A DNA stretch of 64,000 bases from Phallus indusiatus. Taxonomy: Eukaryota; Basidiomycota; Agaricomycetes; Phallales; Phallaceae. How positions within the stretch are numbered: the first letter of the stretch is position 1; each line of letters opens with the position of its first letter. The notes beneath the pieces are model-generated. The model searched no databases, was not told the origin of the DNA, and worked only from the letters and a program-made list of their open reading frames with translations. Positions 22,585 through 33,523 of this stretch are shown one piece after another. The stretch is from positions 124,001 to 188,000 of the forward strand of contig JAQFWX010000019.1 in the NCBI GenBank assembly GCA_027605045.1, in the 5' to 3' direction. The translations under genes were made by a program, and so were the position numbers.

Positions 22585-24658
22585 ATGACGAGAAGTTCGA
22601 GAAAACGAAGAAAATCTGCATCGGCTGAGGATTCGGAACGCCCCGATAGTCTTTTATGGACCAAAAAGAAGAAGAAACCGGTTGTCCACGTTCCTATAAA
22701 GTCTGACACTTCAAATTCTTTTGCCTCCACTTCCACTTCTACGACCGCATCCACAACCGCAACCACAACCGCAACCACGGTGGCATCGGATATGAAAGAG
22801 ACTACCGCTAGTGAAGTTGAGCTAGAAAAACTGCGAGATGAGCTGGCGCGTATGAAACAGGTAAGCATCGTCATCTACTTTTTGTTGTTCTCCAGCCCTA
22901 ATTATCCTGTCAGACCGTCGAAACTCAAACCAAAACTATCGAGAAAGCGAAGCAAGGACTAAGATGTAATATCTGTCTGGAAACATTACGTCTTCCACAA
23001 CTGTGATAACTCTCTCATCTCGTTATTGTATTTTAAATTTGACTATGAAAACTAGACTCGTGCCGTGCGGCCATGTGGCGTGCTATGAATGCCTCAAGGC
23101 GTGGTTTCTTAATCTACCTGACAACGGGAGCCAGCTCAGTCTCGTCTCGGAAGACGAAGACGCTCCGCTTCCACCTCACCATCACCACCATCATCATCAC
23201 CACCAGCATCCTCACCATCAACATAACGAGAACGCAGACGCGAACGATGCAAACGCAAATCCAAACAACATTCCAATTCGAAATGTAATGCATCTAAAAA
23301 AGAACTGCCCTTATTGTCGCGTCGTTGTGAATACCCGTCCTGTTCCAGTGTACGCCCTCCGTGATCTAGTCGATATCGTTGATCCAGAAAACGCGCCTAA
23401 AAATGCAGAACAGCCGAATGACCCGTGGAGAAATATATTCCCTGCTATAGTAAAACCAGCAGCAAACGACGCGCTCAATGGATCAGAAAACGGCAACAAT
23501 AACGGTAACAATAACAATCACAACGACAACAACAACATTTTCAGGCGAATAGGCGTAGTCGCTCCGTATCCTCCTGCTAATCCTCCCCCACCACCTCCGT
23601 TTTACGATCCCGAAGACCAAGTGAGACGTTGTGGTGTATGTATGCACGAGATTTGGGGTCAGACATGTTCAAACGAGCGATGCGGTACCGTATACGAGGA
23701 TGACTCGGATTACCACAGCGAATCGGACGAAGACTATGGTCCTCTTGAAACCTGGAACGGCTTTCCTCTTGGCGCTATTGAAAACATTCAGCCTGACGGC
23801 TCGTATGAGTCTAGTTTCATCGACGATGACGATGACGATAATATTCATGGCGATGAGGAAGATCAAGATGGCTATAATGCTCATCTCAATGTCTGGGATC
23901 ATTCTGAAGCACACATGTTATCAGAAGAGGATGATGATGGTGATGCCAATCACGATGCTTTTTTAACTGCAATAGCGCAGATACAAGCGAGATCGAGAAA
24001 TAGAACGCGTTCGCCAGTGATAAGGGAAGAATCGGAGGAAGACGAAGATAATGATGATGAAAACGACGATAACTATTCTGGATCATCTGACGATTTTATA
24101 TCCCGCGATTTGCTAAAAGACCGATCAGGCTCGATTCATGGATCTATATTTTCGAGTGAAGATGAAAATGAACATGAGAGCGAGGGTGAGAATTGGGAGG
24201 CTGGTTCACAGTTTTCGCGACAACCTATTGGTGGACGAGTGCGAGGAAGAAGAGCAGTTTCTGATGATGATGGTGTTATCCATGAGGAAGATTCGGAGCC
24301 AATTTCGCCCGCTCAATTTGGCGGAGCGAGTTGCTATAATCATCACCCCTATATTCGTCGGAGAATCGTAGTTTCGGACGGGGATGATAGTAGTAATATC
24401 ATTGATTTGGAGGAAGATGATGATGGCGATGATGATGAGGATGATGAAGAGGACGAAGATGAAGAGAGTGTTCCAACGTCGTCTCGTAATCGCAAAGCTC
24501 GTCGCGGTAGGAGGATAATGTCGGATGAAGACGGAGACGGGGATGAAGATGAAGACGAGGATGAGGACGAGGATGAGGATAGTGAACCTATTCGACCACG
24601 AAACACCCGTCGACGAGTCAGAACTCGTGCTGAACGTACTACTCTTCGCAGGCGATAA
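22585..24658 (+). CDS. RING-type zinc finger protein with long intra-RING insertion and acidic tail
   Basis: Exon 1 (22585-22860) encodes a basic start (TRSSRKRRKSA), Ser/Thr repeats and a coiled-coil-like end. Exon 2 gives CNICLETLRLP. After an intron (about 23004-23054) the RING continues LVPCGHVACYECLKAWF. The last Cys pair (NCPYCR) comes only about 75 residues later, after an insertion with a His-rich run (23179-23230) and Asn/Ala/Asp repeats. A second zinc-binding cluster, RRCGVCMHEIWGQTCSNERC, follows a Pro-rich linker. The remaining 330 residues or so are extremely acidic with poly-Asp/Glu runs and Arg-rich islands (RNRKARRGRR, NTRRRVRTRA). It is probably an E3 ubiquitin ligase acting in the nucleus (inference). 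Similar fungal proteins with RING plus C-terminal CxxC knuckle exist. The donor at LPQ|L is weakly supported. Confidence 0.75.
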
Positions 24659-25120
24659 CGTCTACCGTTAGCTTCATTGTCCGTCTCAACTTAATATTCA
24701 TTTTAACCTGTTTATAATTATACTACATTACATATCATGTACGTCACAAACTCCAGACGAAGACCGGAGAGTAAAAATAAATTCAACTCCACTTGTACTA
24801 CCTACTGAAAGTTTGGAGGTGAATGACTTTCAAGTTTTACATTGTCTGTTATACATTGAATAGTAAATGGTTTAAAGATTCGGAGTTCCAACCTCTCGGG
24901 TCATCGTCTCTCTCTCAGCCTCTAACCTTTGCGTCCTACTAGGATTTCCTGCCCTATTGATGATGAAACTGACCAGCAGAGTTATAAATGCCAGGAGTTA
25001 CTACCGATCGTCTATCACGGTATAATCTCTGTCGAAATATGAACTGTATCCCGAACGAAGGGACTGTCGACTAGACAACACAGTCAGAAAGATGAAATTT
25101 CACACCAAATCTCAAAAAAC
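24659..25120. other. intergenic region between convergent genes
   Basis: The 3' flanks of the RING gene and the coiled-coil gene. Nothing beyond A/T-rich 3'-UTR-like sequence is seen. Confidence 0.45.
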
Positions 25121-26137
25121 TTACTCAAAGTTTTCTTGACTCAAAAACTGCTCAAACGCCTCAAGCGCTCTCTCTCGCTCGTCTCCTCTCCCATAATTAA
25201 TGCCTTCATCGAAACCAGCATTCCGCCCAGCTTCAAACGCAGCGTTATAAACCTTTCTCCGCTTCTCTTTTTCCAATTTCTTCGCTATCTCATATCCTGC
25301 CTGCCGTCCCTCCACAATCCCATCGACAAATCGGTTCTCCTGGCGTATTCTATCCCCCGCCCGCTGTTCCTGCAACGCCAACTCAAAATCCCGAGCCGCC
25401 TTCTTAGCATCCTTCATATCATACTCTACACGAATATTCTGTCTTTCTAATTCGGCTATCTTTTCTTGTGCACGTTCCAACTCGCGATGCTGCGTTTCGA
25501 TCATGAGTCTCAGTCTCTTCGTCTCCTCTGTCAACTGGACAATCCGCAAGTCAGCCTCATGTTTGATAGCAATAAAATCTCCAATTCGTTCCGCCGAAAC
25601 TTTGATTCTTTCTTCTGCAAACGCGGCCCGCCGTTCTGCTGCATCCGCTCGCTGCAGTTCCTGCTCTAACCTATCCCCCGTCGTACGAAGTAGCATTTTC
25701 ACTTCATTAGTCTGCCGTTCTTCAGCGTTGAACACTAGCTGTAAAAGATGGGATGTATCCAATGATTCGCCGTGGTTGTTGGATTTCGCGGAAGATGAAG
25801 ACGACGATTTTGACGATGTGGATTTGCTGGATCGGCTTTTCGGTCGCGGAGTGAGCACTCTGGACCAGTTGGGATCGTTCCGCACCGTCGCGACCGGCGT
25901 GGGTGTCGCTGCCAACTGTCGTAACTGCGCGAAGAATTTGTTCCGCTCACGTTGAATGTAGCTGTTACTGTTGCTCCCGTTGTCCCCCGCCGTCGGCGTG
26001 TATTGCGCAGCAGCAGCACTCGTCGGCGAAGGCGAAGTCGAAGATTCTTCAACAACTTGTCTCGAAGTGACGTATTCGCCTATATCGACGTAACTGTCCG
26101 TTCGGTCTGTTTGCTCCTCTGCAGATGTGGAGCTCAT
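25121..26137 (-). CDS. coiled-coil protein, hypothetical
   Basis: A single exon of 338 residues; I do not recognise it. The N-terminal 120 residues are Ser/Thr/Pro-rich with a poly-Ser/Lys tract. Residues of about 125-250 form a long charged coiled coil (ERIGDFIAIKHEADLRIVQL, ELERAQEKIAELERQN). A C-terminal segment of Gly-containing repeats follows (FVDGIVEGRQAGYEIAKK, AAFEAGRNAGFDEGINYGRG), which looks like a conserved helical module found in fungal hypothetical proteins. No signal peptide or membrane segment. ATG at 26137 is the first in frame. A cytoplasmic structural or scaffolding role is only a guess. Confidence 0.75.
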   Translation of the reverse strand: MSSTSAEEQTDRTDSYVDIGEYVTSRQVVEESSTSPSPTSAAAAQYTPTAGDNGSNSNSYIQRERNKFFAQLRQLAATPTPVATVRNDPNWSRVLTPRPKSRSSKSTSSKSSSSSSAKSNNHGESLDTSHLLQLVFNAEERQTNEVKMLLRTTGDRLEQELQRADAAERRAAFAEERIKVSAERIGDFIAIKHEADLRIVQLTEETKRLRLMIETQHRELERAQEKIAELERQNIRVEYDMKDAKKAARDFELALQEQRAGDRIRQENRFVDGIVEGRQAGYEIAKKLEKEKRRKVYNAAFEAGRNAGFDEGINYGRGDERERALEAFEQFLSQENFE

Positions 26138-27601
26138 GTTCCTCGTTTGATCAGCTTTCTGGTGTGATGTGGTGTGGTGCGGTGCAAAGTGCCTGGCGGA
26201 TAAAGGTAAGGTTAGGTTTTTAGGATAAATGAAATTGAAATCTCATTGAATATGAGATATGATTGTGACATGTTTTTGGGGAGAGAGTGGTGGCGGAGGT
26301 GTGGTTACCACGAGGCATGATGACTACGGCCGTTCAGTGCTGCAGGTTCTTTTGTCCTCTCGTGCCCCTGTAAGGGTATGATTCACGGGACGAGGTGGAT
26401 ATACATAGATAATCCTTTTTCTTTGTTCACCACGTGTTGATTTGTCAAACCAGACTTTAAGCTAGAAATGGTCGCTCATGCCACAAAGTGCGTACACGTA
26501 TCTTCGGTTGTCAGCACGTCGAAAATTGTACTCGCAACATAATTCATACTGATCACAACATGCTTGGATGCATCATGAAATGTCTAAAGTTTGCGTGATA
26601 TTCCATTCAATCAGCATATATAACGCGTTCTTCTGAGTTCTCGGTAGCGGGTAGCGATCATAATATCAGTAAGGAAAATGAGCAATGTCTTCAAAATTTG
26701 GCTTTTGAATTTTGCCTCCCCGATTTCGTCTGGTTTGTTAAGAAACTGAGTCTTAGCATTGTCGCGCTGATCAGGTGAATCTGAGGGTAAGGGAGAGGAG
26801 TTGGATCTGGAATTTTCTGAGCCGAATAGCGTTTCTTCAACCATTGTGATTAGAGAATACATTAGGAATAATTATTAACACAACCAGCTGGTGAGTTCAT
26901 GGTGAAATATGCCGATCGTACAACAAGATCTGGCATCAAATTGTTGGCCCGGCTCGCGTAGTACAGAGGACACCAGAGACCGTCCACGTAAAGCAGTAGA
27001 ATAAAAGCCTAAAATAACAAGAATATGTCTAATTATAAATATATCGCCCGTGTTCTTTTAAATATTGAGCGCGCGGTACTTCGTTCAAACTCTACCGAGA
27101 GTATCATGTACATAACAAGAAATTATTCAAACAAATAATGTTTATTCTCCCCGCTTCAATGCAGTCTTTGTAGGACACTCTTAAATTGCCCGAAAAACTT
27201 CGACAGGTTGACTCACTTCCTTCATTGCTGGCGTTCGTAGGGTTTCGACCTCTCTTATTTAATACAAGATTTGAATAGAAGTTTTATATTTACTTGAGCT
27301 GAGTAGAGTAAGTGTGAGCTGCGATAGAGCAGTGGCATCACGGAGAGCTCAACTTCGTAACGTTAGTGTCCTTTGGAAGGCCATTGGTTTGATTCCTGCC
27401 CATGTGTTTGCGATCAGGTTGAAATTTATGCCCCTTTATATTGAATTATGCACACTAACAATAGAATAACGAGCTTTTTCAAGATATTCAGTCAGAGATA
27501 AGACTACCTCATCTGAAGTCCACCAAAGAACCTGGCATGTTCGGTTTACATACATATTTAGTTAAAGGAAAAAAAAATAGAGGGAGGGTCTTGTGGTTAA
27601 T
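26138..27601. other. gene-poor interval at edge of the transposon-rich zone
   Basis: A minus-strand frame at 26611-26844 (MVEETLFGSENSRSNSS) could be a short exon, but I cannot join it to anything. The rest is A/T-rich and carries a tRNA-derived SINE-like unit (see 27305-27405). Confidence 0.4.
27305..27405 (+). repeat. tRNA-derived SINE-like unit 1
   Basis: An internal Pol III promoter-like pair: box A-like GATAGAGCAGTGGC at 27322-27335 and box B-like GGTTTGATTCC at 27386-27396. There is no foldable acceptor stem. Similar units at 28978-29083 and 40140-40245 argue for dispersed tRNA-derived elements. Confidence 0.45.
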
Positions 27602-27870
27602 TTAAACTGAAGAACCTGGCTGGTAAGTATGTCCAGCATGATGGTAGTTGAGCTGTCCTGAGGGAGCATTGAGCGAATAAGCACGAGCCGGCAGTCCCAT
27701 TTGTCCTATGCTACCTAAAGGCATGGGTGCGGGTGCGGGAAATGTGGAATATGATGTGACGCATTATACGACATATGGTTGAAGTGAGCTGGATTTTGAA
27801 ATTGAGTATTTGTGCCAGCGTAAAGTGTATTGTTTGAATGTTAAATTGTTTAGATCTTGCGCTTACTTGG
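27602..27870 (-). pseudogene. C-terminal gene fragment with frameshift
   Basis: Two adjacent minus-strand frames look like one Gly/His/Pro-rich C-terminus: NTQFQNPAHFNHMSYNASHH in one frame, and PAPAPMPLGSIGQMGLPARA with LNAPSGQLNYHHAGHTYQ ending at TAA 27602-27604 in another. They are separated by a one-base shift near 27740. The upstream part of the gene is missing; the zinc-finger-like gene on the opposite strand begins right beside it. No function can be assigned. Confidence 0.4.
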
Positions 27871-27910
27871 TTCTAAGCCCGTTGTACTAACGCACGCGCA
27901 TTGTACCCAG

Positions 27911-28755
27911 TGACTTCAAGCGGCACTTTGACAACAGAAGACTTCGTTTTGAGTGTTTCTGTGCTCTGCAAAAAGATGGTCCTCAATTTGTTGACGTCCG
28001 TCAAGAACTCCATGGCCAGGTCACCCGTTGCGATAAATGCAACCTGTATGGTGAGTAATTTTTGGTTTAACAGATTCAACGCTTACCTGCAAGCATAGTG
28101 TGCTTGGAGATAGCATATACAACGGCTGATTTCGTCGCTACTTATACATTCGAGGATCCTGATGGCGGTGAGACATTTTTTCATTGAATCTGACTTGTGT
28201 TTTATTATTTTTCGTTTAGAGATTCAGCCAGCAACTATCTCCTGGAAAAGTTGTGATACCTAATGGGAAATTTCGGGGAATACCACGATCTTATCGAAGG
28301 CTTTCTGCTCCACGTAAGTTTTAGCATACTAGTCAAAATCGTTCTGATTTATTATTGTTTTTAATATAGCGCACTACAAACGTCGAGACGCTGCTGATCT
28401 ACTCTTTAATCGCACCTCAAGCGCTAGTAGCCCCATCACCGATTGGGAACTTCTCAAGGAATTCGGCTTAAACAACTTTAAGCCTGACACGAAAAAGGAG
28501 ATAAAAAGGGAAAGTTCACCAGTTTCCGCCGACCCATCTCTCAGATCAGCTAAGCCTTATACCTCTGGACAAAAAGGAAAGGTAAAACGCGAAAGCTCAC
28601 CATTTACAGACGCTCTTTCTTCACCTATTGCCTCCTCTAGTGCTGGACCCTCTGGCTCCAGATCTGATATCTTCAAGTTTTGTTGCTACTGTTCTGTAGA
28701 AATGGATGTGCTGAATCTCTTCGAGCACGAGAGAGTGTGTGAGTTCCTTTGGTGA
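27911..28755 (+). CDS. Cys-rich zinc-finger-like protein, 5' end unresolved
   Basis: The frame starts after an acceptor at 27910. It reads RHFDNRRLRFECFCALQKDG, then TRCDKCNLYV, and across an intron LEIAYTTADFVATYTFEDPD. After two more introns it reads RFSQQLSPGKVVIPNGKFRG and HYKRRDAADLLFNRTSS, and a Ser/Pro-rich tail with two KRESSP motifs. It ends in a C2HC-type finger, FCCYCSVEMDVLNLFEHERVC. The layout (Cx2C..V.L..Y, then C-terminal Cx2C...Hx4C) matches the convergent neighbour at 29185-30542, so the two appear to be paralogues. The upstream exons were not found. The gene may be truncated. A nucleic-acid-binding role is a guess. Confidence 0.5.
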
Positions 28756-28977
28756 AGGTTGAAATTGGGGAAAACTCCAGCCTCATTCACCACCGCCACG
28801 GTTTCCAGTCGCTTGTTACCAGTGGGATCGCAGATCCACCGGCTAACACGCGTTCAATTGATTTCTAAAATAAATATTTTTTCTGAATTTATTGATTTCT
28901 TTGAGTGATAATTATAGTAAATAATTAAAAGAAATAAATAGAATAATATACTTCGCTGTGTGAGTTCACAGTAAAAT

Positions 28978-29083
28978 GATGTGTGGGCTGAGACTCGAAC
29001 CAACGGGCACAAAAATAAAGCTCACGAAAACAGAGTTCGCGTAATGCGGTTCTTACCGCTGATCCACAACAGCACGCACACCT
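28978..29083 (-). repeat. tRNA-derived SINE-like unit 2
   Basis: On the minus strand, box A-like TGTGGATCAGCGGTAAG (29052-29068) and box B-like GGTTCGAGTCTC (28989-29000) are separated by about 50 bases. No proper acceptor or anticodon stem forms, so it is not scored as a functional tRNA. It lies between the convergent zinc-finger-like genes. Confidence 0.45.
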
Positions 29084-29184
29084 TTTTCTATTATTTTATC
29101 GAATATAACGAAATTACTGAAAAGATAGAATGAAGAAGAATTAAAGGAGCGTATACTTGAAATAGCGGGAAGAGGGAGATTAAA

Positions 29185-30542
29185 TCAATCTGAATCGACG
29201 TCAATAACACAGTTTTCAGAGAAAATATGCTCCCTTAAAGGTATTCCTATCAAATATTTATCACAGTGTGGACACTGTACATACTCTGAAGCCCCAGCTA
29301 TGGAGTGCCTGCGAGTCACATGGGGCCACGACTTTGTTTTTTTGCGCGAAGTCGAACTCCCAAGCTGTATCAAAATATCTTCTACAGTTGAAGGGAGTTC
29401 TGGACTTTGTACTTCGCGTTTCGCCTTCGTGTCTGTATCAAAAAATAGGCAGTTAGGCGCTGTAATTAAAATACTTGGAAATATTACCTTTGAAATCAAC
29501 CGTGAATTCGCGTCTGAGTGGAAATTGGCCTTCACCGACCAAACAACAAGTTATAGGACGAAGTGCTGAGTGAATAATGAGAGCTGGAATACAATATAAT
29601 GAATAAAACAAACTTACGGCCTTGAAATTTGGGATAGACAACATATTTCGTGGATGTTTCATATTTCCTGTTCAGTGATACTAATTCAAATAATGAGTCG
29701 AGCGTGTCATTATTACAGAAATCATATACATACCAAAAAACCCACACCTAAAGCATTCCACAAATGCTCCTTCGGCGTCATGATGAATTTTGGCGAATAC
29801 CGGCGTATCTGAGCAAAGGGAGCACCAACAGCACCACCCAAGCCTCTTTAAGTTCAGGTAATGTTAGGGCTACTCAGCTCACACTAGAGGGAGGGGATCC
29901 TAAGAGAACAAGCTTAGGGACCCTCACTCTAGGGACTGCGACTATATACATGAAAAACGATAGCGCGGCGTGCGGCCCTGACACAGCTAAGTGCCAGACG
30001 CCCAAACCGAACATAAGCGACGTGACGCTGTAGGCGTCACGCCGGGTACGAGCGCGCAACGCGCGCGAGTAGAGAAAGTGGAATAGAGACAGAGGGAGCA
30101 AACGGAGGGTGGAGATAATATATGGGAAATATAATTAAAGTAGAGGGAAATATATACCGATGATAATAAATGAGGAAAAATGAGGGTGCGCGGTAGCGTA
30201 CCCTGACAGGTAAGGCCTGATACCTTTCGGAGCAACTGTGTTGTTGGAGGTATGTTCAGGGCTGCAAGAGCGTCAGTGTCTGTGTAAAATACTTGAATTA
30301 ATTATGACTTACTACGATTGTTCTTCAGCTTCTTTCGTGACTGGATTACAAGCAACGATGTTACGAGATCGCGCCTGAAGTTCGAGCGCTGAGATGTAAA
30401 TCGCGCGAAGGGAAGGGTCAAAAAGGGACAGGGGAGACTCTAGCTGGCGTTGAGAAGCCCTGAAACGCCCAGAAACTCTAGGAGTCGAGTGACGACTAAA
30501 TCTAGAGTTGTTAGGAGAGAAAAGAGTGTTGTAAAAACGCAT
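29185..30542 (-). CDS. Cys-rich zinc-finger-like protein with solo LTR in an intron
   Basis: Paralogue of the gene at 27911-28755. A TATA box (TATATAAAGG on the minus strand, about 30612-30603) precedes the ATG I chose at 30542 (MRFYNTLFSPNNSR). Exons read SLFDPSLRAIYISALELQAR, YPEHTSNNTVAPK, then FAKIHHDAEGAFVECFRCGF joined to SLNRKYETSTKYVVYPKF, then PITCCLVGEGQFPLRREF. The last exon ends with the C2HC finger YVQCPHCDKYLIGIPLREHI...ENC and an acidic tail. The intron after VAPK would be 63 bp (GTATCAGG...TGCTCAG) but now contains a complete 347-bp solo LTR plus a duplicated GGTAA. The coding frame is otherwise intact. Function unknown; likely nucleic-acid or protein binding through zinc. Confidence 0.6.
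29862..30208 (-). mobile_element. solo LTR 1 (chromovirus family, short form)
   Basis: Begins TGTTAGGGCTACTCAGCTC and ends GTAGCGTACCCTGACA. Flanked by the 5-bp duplication GGTAA (29857-29861 and 30209-30213). It lacks the 54-bp internal duplication found in the other LTRs of this family here. It carries the same TATATA and GAACAAGCTT core. Confidence 0.9.
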
Positions 30543-31079
30543 ATGTGTGTTTAGTGGGAGAGAGGGCTTTGGTGATACCTTGAACGACAAATCCACGGCC
30601 CCTTTATATATGCGCATGAAGGCCTGATAATAGTCGATGAGAATTTTAATTACAGAAAAGCGAACATGAGGTATTTGTATTACCTCAAAAAAATTGGGTC
30701 CATTTTATTGTATTGAGGTTTGATAGACCACTCCCATTGCACCATTGAGGGAAAGATCTGCGAACGGATCTGAAAATCGGCCCACTATATATGGAAGACG
30801 GACCACGGATAATCTCTGAAACATAGTTTTATTGAATTGTGAATACAGTTGGAAAGCTCCGAGCCATAATTTCCGAGAAAATTATATTGCGGCACAGTAC
30901 TCACCGTGAAGCTATGCCCTATGTCTGGGTCTGTAAAAGAGGCTACACTGTGCGGAATTTTTTTTCGTTGTTTGTTCAATTCATTTTACCATATTATTGG
31001 ATCCTACAACAAACGGAGTGGAAAATTTGGCAGAAAAAAAAATTGGGAACGTACCATATGCCGTTCCCTTCCCTTCACC
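30543..31079. other. intergenic region with divergent promoters
   Basis: It lies between the ATGs of the zinc-finger-like gene and the multicopy gene. It contains the TATA box near 30603-30612. No other gene is supported. Confidence 0.45.
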
Positions 31080-31606
31080 ATGTCGTCCGAGTCGCTCTCT
31101 CTATCTAACCCACAGTCTGAGGAACTTGTCGTTAATGCAATCCAGAGTGCTCCTGCTCCTTATTTTTTTTCTGAAACTGAGTCTATTATGGGCAGGGATC
31201 GTATTACTCGTCAAAAGCGTGCTCATGGTGTCGTATACCATAGTCCCGGTGAAGTAGTTGAATTGCCTATCACCGGGACTGAACCAAATATGGCGATTGC
31301 CCACATCTTCCCAATACCCGATCCGTCAAAATATATTCATCCCCAGGACAATATCCAGTACTCACTTGGTGGGAAGCACGGAGGTCGCGAGAGTGTGGTG
31401 TGCTATATGCTTCGGGATAAGGAGACCGGTTACCCTGTCAAATGCTGGAAAATGCACTATACCTGTAAGCGTTTCATTTTTTTGGCTGAATTACTCTGAG
31501 AATATTGAAGGTTGTTCTATTAAAAAATGCTCATTCAACCCGGTGTATGCTGGGAAGCCATTTACCTCAGTAGCATATGACACCTGGGGTGAGGTGTTCA
31601 TGAAAA

Positions 31607-32003
31607 TGTTAGGGCACGACCGTTCAGCGATTAGACTTAAGGATCAGACTGCTACTTTAACCCAGTAACCTAGTCAATAATAGCGCAAGGGACTACACTT
31701 GCGCGCACGGCTGTATATATACATGATTGAGCTATCTCTAACCAATAGCGCTCAGGTGCTATATCTACCAATAGGAAAGGAGGTAGTCGAGGACGAGTAA
31801 GAAACGAGAGTAGAAAGGGAAATAGGGCAGAATAGATGCGAACGGAGAAACGGGGAATGTTCAGGAGAATACGCGAGGGGTGAGCACGGACCGGTATACC
31901 GGGTACCGTATGACAGACGTAGACCACGTAGGGAACTAAGTATGTTATACTATACTACGCTAATATACTAGAATGACCGTTAACCCTGGGACGTACCCTG
32001 ACA
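31607..32003 (-). mobile_element. solo LTR 4 (related subfamily)
   Basis: Begins TGTTAGGGC and ends GACGTACCCTGACA, flanked by GAAAA (31602-31606 and 32004-32008). The ends match the main LTR family but the interior differs. A TATATATAC core lies near 31710. It interrupts a codon run in the multicopy gene. Confidence 0.85.
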
Positions 32004-32680
32004 GAAAACGCTTGGTTTTTTTTGCGCGTTGGAAGATCACGGATGCTCGTTTCGTACGCTGGGCCGTGATTTTGAGAATAAGATCAGCCGTGATATTCCG
32101 GGTCTTGTTGTACTAAAAGACCCTCGTTCGCCTAAGAAACGAAAAGTTTGTGAAGGGAAGGTTGTTCTGCGCATGGATCAATATAACCATTATTTTGTCC
32201 GGTAAGCTCCATCTTGACTGCGCAGTAATTCCTACTAAAATTCACACGGGAAGCTGTGAGAATTACTCTTCCGGGCAGCGCAATCACCTGTTCCTGAGGA
32301 ATTTGAATGAGTATAATATTGAGTACCTGACTGCGCTGTTTAACGCTGACCACGCACAAATAAACCACTTCGAATTATATGCCGCAAGTCAGGGATACGG
32401 TCCTCTCGTACCATGTGATTTGATAGCAGTCAGCAGAGCTCAGCGTGAACTTTGTCGTATGATTCGTTTTCACGTCTATTTTTAAATCCCAGACTAAGAT
32501 AAATACAGCTAACTGGCATAGGAATAAGGAAGGCAAGATACAGCGGGGTGTATTGGAGTCAAATAATCCATGTTCGTCCACGGTGACTATTTTTACACCG
32601 CATAATCTTTATCAATGCCCGAATATCTTGTATGTGTGCCAAAATCCACACTCACACGCAGCTCCACCGCGGAGCAAAAC

Positions 32681-33075
32681 TGTTAGGGCTACTCAGCTCA
32701 GACTAGAGGGAGGGGATCCTAAGTAATATATTGGAAGATAACTATACTACTCACCTAGAGGGAGGGGATCCTAAGAGAACAAGCTTAGGGACCCTCACTC
32801 TAGGTACAGCTACTATATACATAAAACGACGACGCGGCGTGCGGCCCTGACACAGCTAAGTGCCAGGCGCCCAAGCCGAACCTAAGTGACGTGATGTCAC
32901 GGGCATCACGCCGGGTACGAGCGCGCGACGCGCGCGAGTAGAGAAAGTGAAATAGAGACAGAACAAGGAAACGGAGAGTGAAAGTAAAATATGGAAATGA
33001 TAAATAAAATAGAAACGGAATGATGCCGATGATAATAAATGAGAAAATGAGAGACGGCGGTAGCGTACCCTGACA
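32681..33075 (-). mobile_element. solo LTR 2
   Basis: Begins TGTTAGGGCTACTCAGCTCA and ends GCGTACCCTGACA, flanked by AAAAC (32676-32680 and 33076-33080). It carries the internal duplication of the AGAGGGAGGGGATCCTAAG block. Confidence 0.9.
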
Positions 33076-33131
33076 AAAACCCCGGAATCTATCAGGGTAA
33101 CGTTTAGAAACCTGCTCACACCCTTAGCCTG

Positions 33132-33523
33132 TGTCAGGGTACGCTACCACGCCCCCTCATTTTTCCTCATTTATTATCATCGGTATATATTTCCCTCTAC
33201 TTTAATTATATTTCCCATATATTATCTCCACCCTCCGTTTGCTCCCTCTGTCTCTATTCCACTTTCTCTACTCGCGCGTTGCGCGCAGACCCGTGACGCC
33301 TACAGCGTCACGTCGCTTATGTTCGGTTTGGGCGTCTGGCACTTAGCTGTGTCAGGGCCGCACGCCGCGCTATCGTTTTTCATGTATATAGTCGCAGTCC
33401 CTAGAGTGAGGGTCCCTAAGCTTGTTCTCTTAGGATCCCCTCCCTCTAGGTGAGTAGTTAGTTCTCCCCCAATATATTCTCTTAGGATCCCCTCCCTCTA
33501 GTGTGAGCTGAGTAGCCCTAACA
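33132..33523 (+). mobile_element. solo LTR 3 (opposite orientation)
   Basis: Begins TGTCAGGGTACGC and ends GAGTAGCCCTAACA, the reverse complement of the family. Flanks are GCCTG (33127-33131) and CCCTG (33524-33528), a 5-bp duplication with one later change. It contains the duplicated block. Confidence 0.85.

Noticed and set aside
23669..24606. Poly-Ser and Ile/Met-rich frames on both strands across the RING gene
   Set aside because: Shadows of the Asp/Glu codon runs of the RING protein.
26611..26844. Short minus-strand frame MVEETLFGSENSRSNSS
   Set aside because: Could be an exon, but no neighbouring exon or family match could be found.
28978..29083. Possible functional tRNA on the minus strand
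   Set aside because: Box A and B are present but acceptor and anticodon stems do not form, so it was scored as SINE-like.
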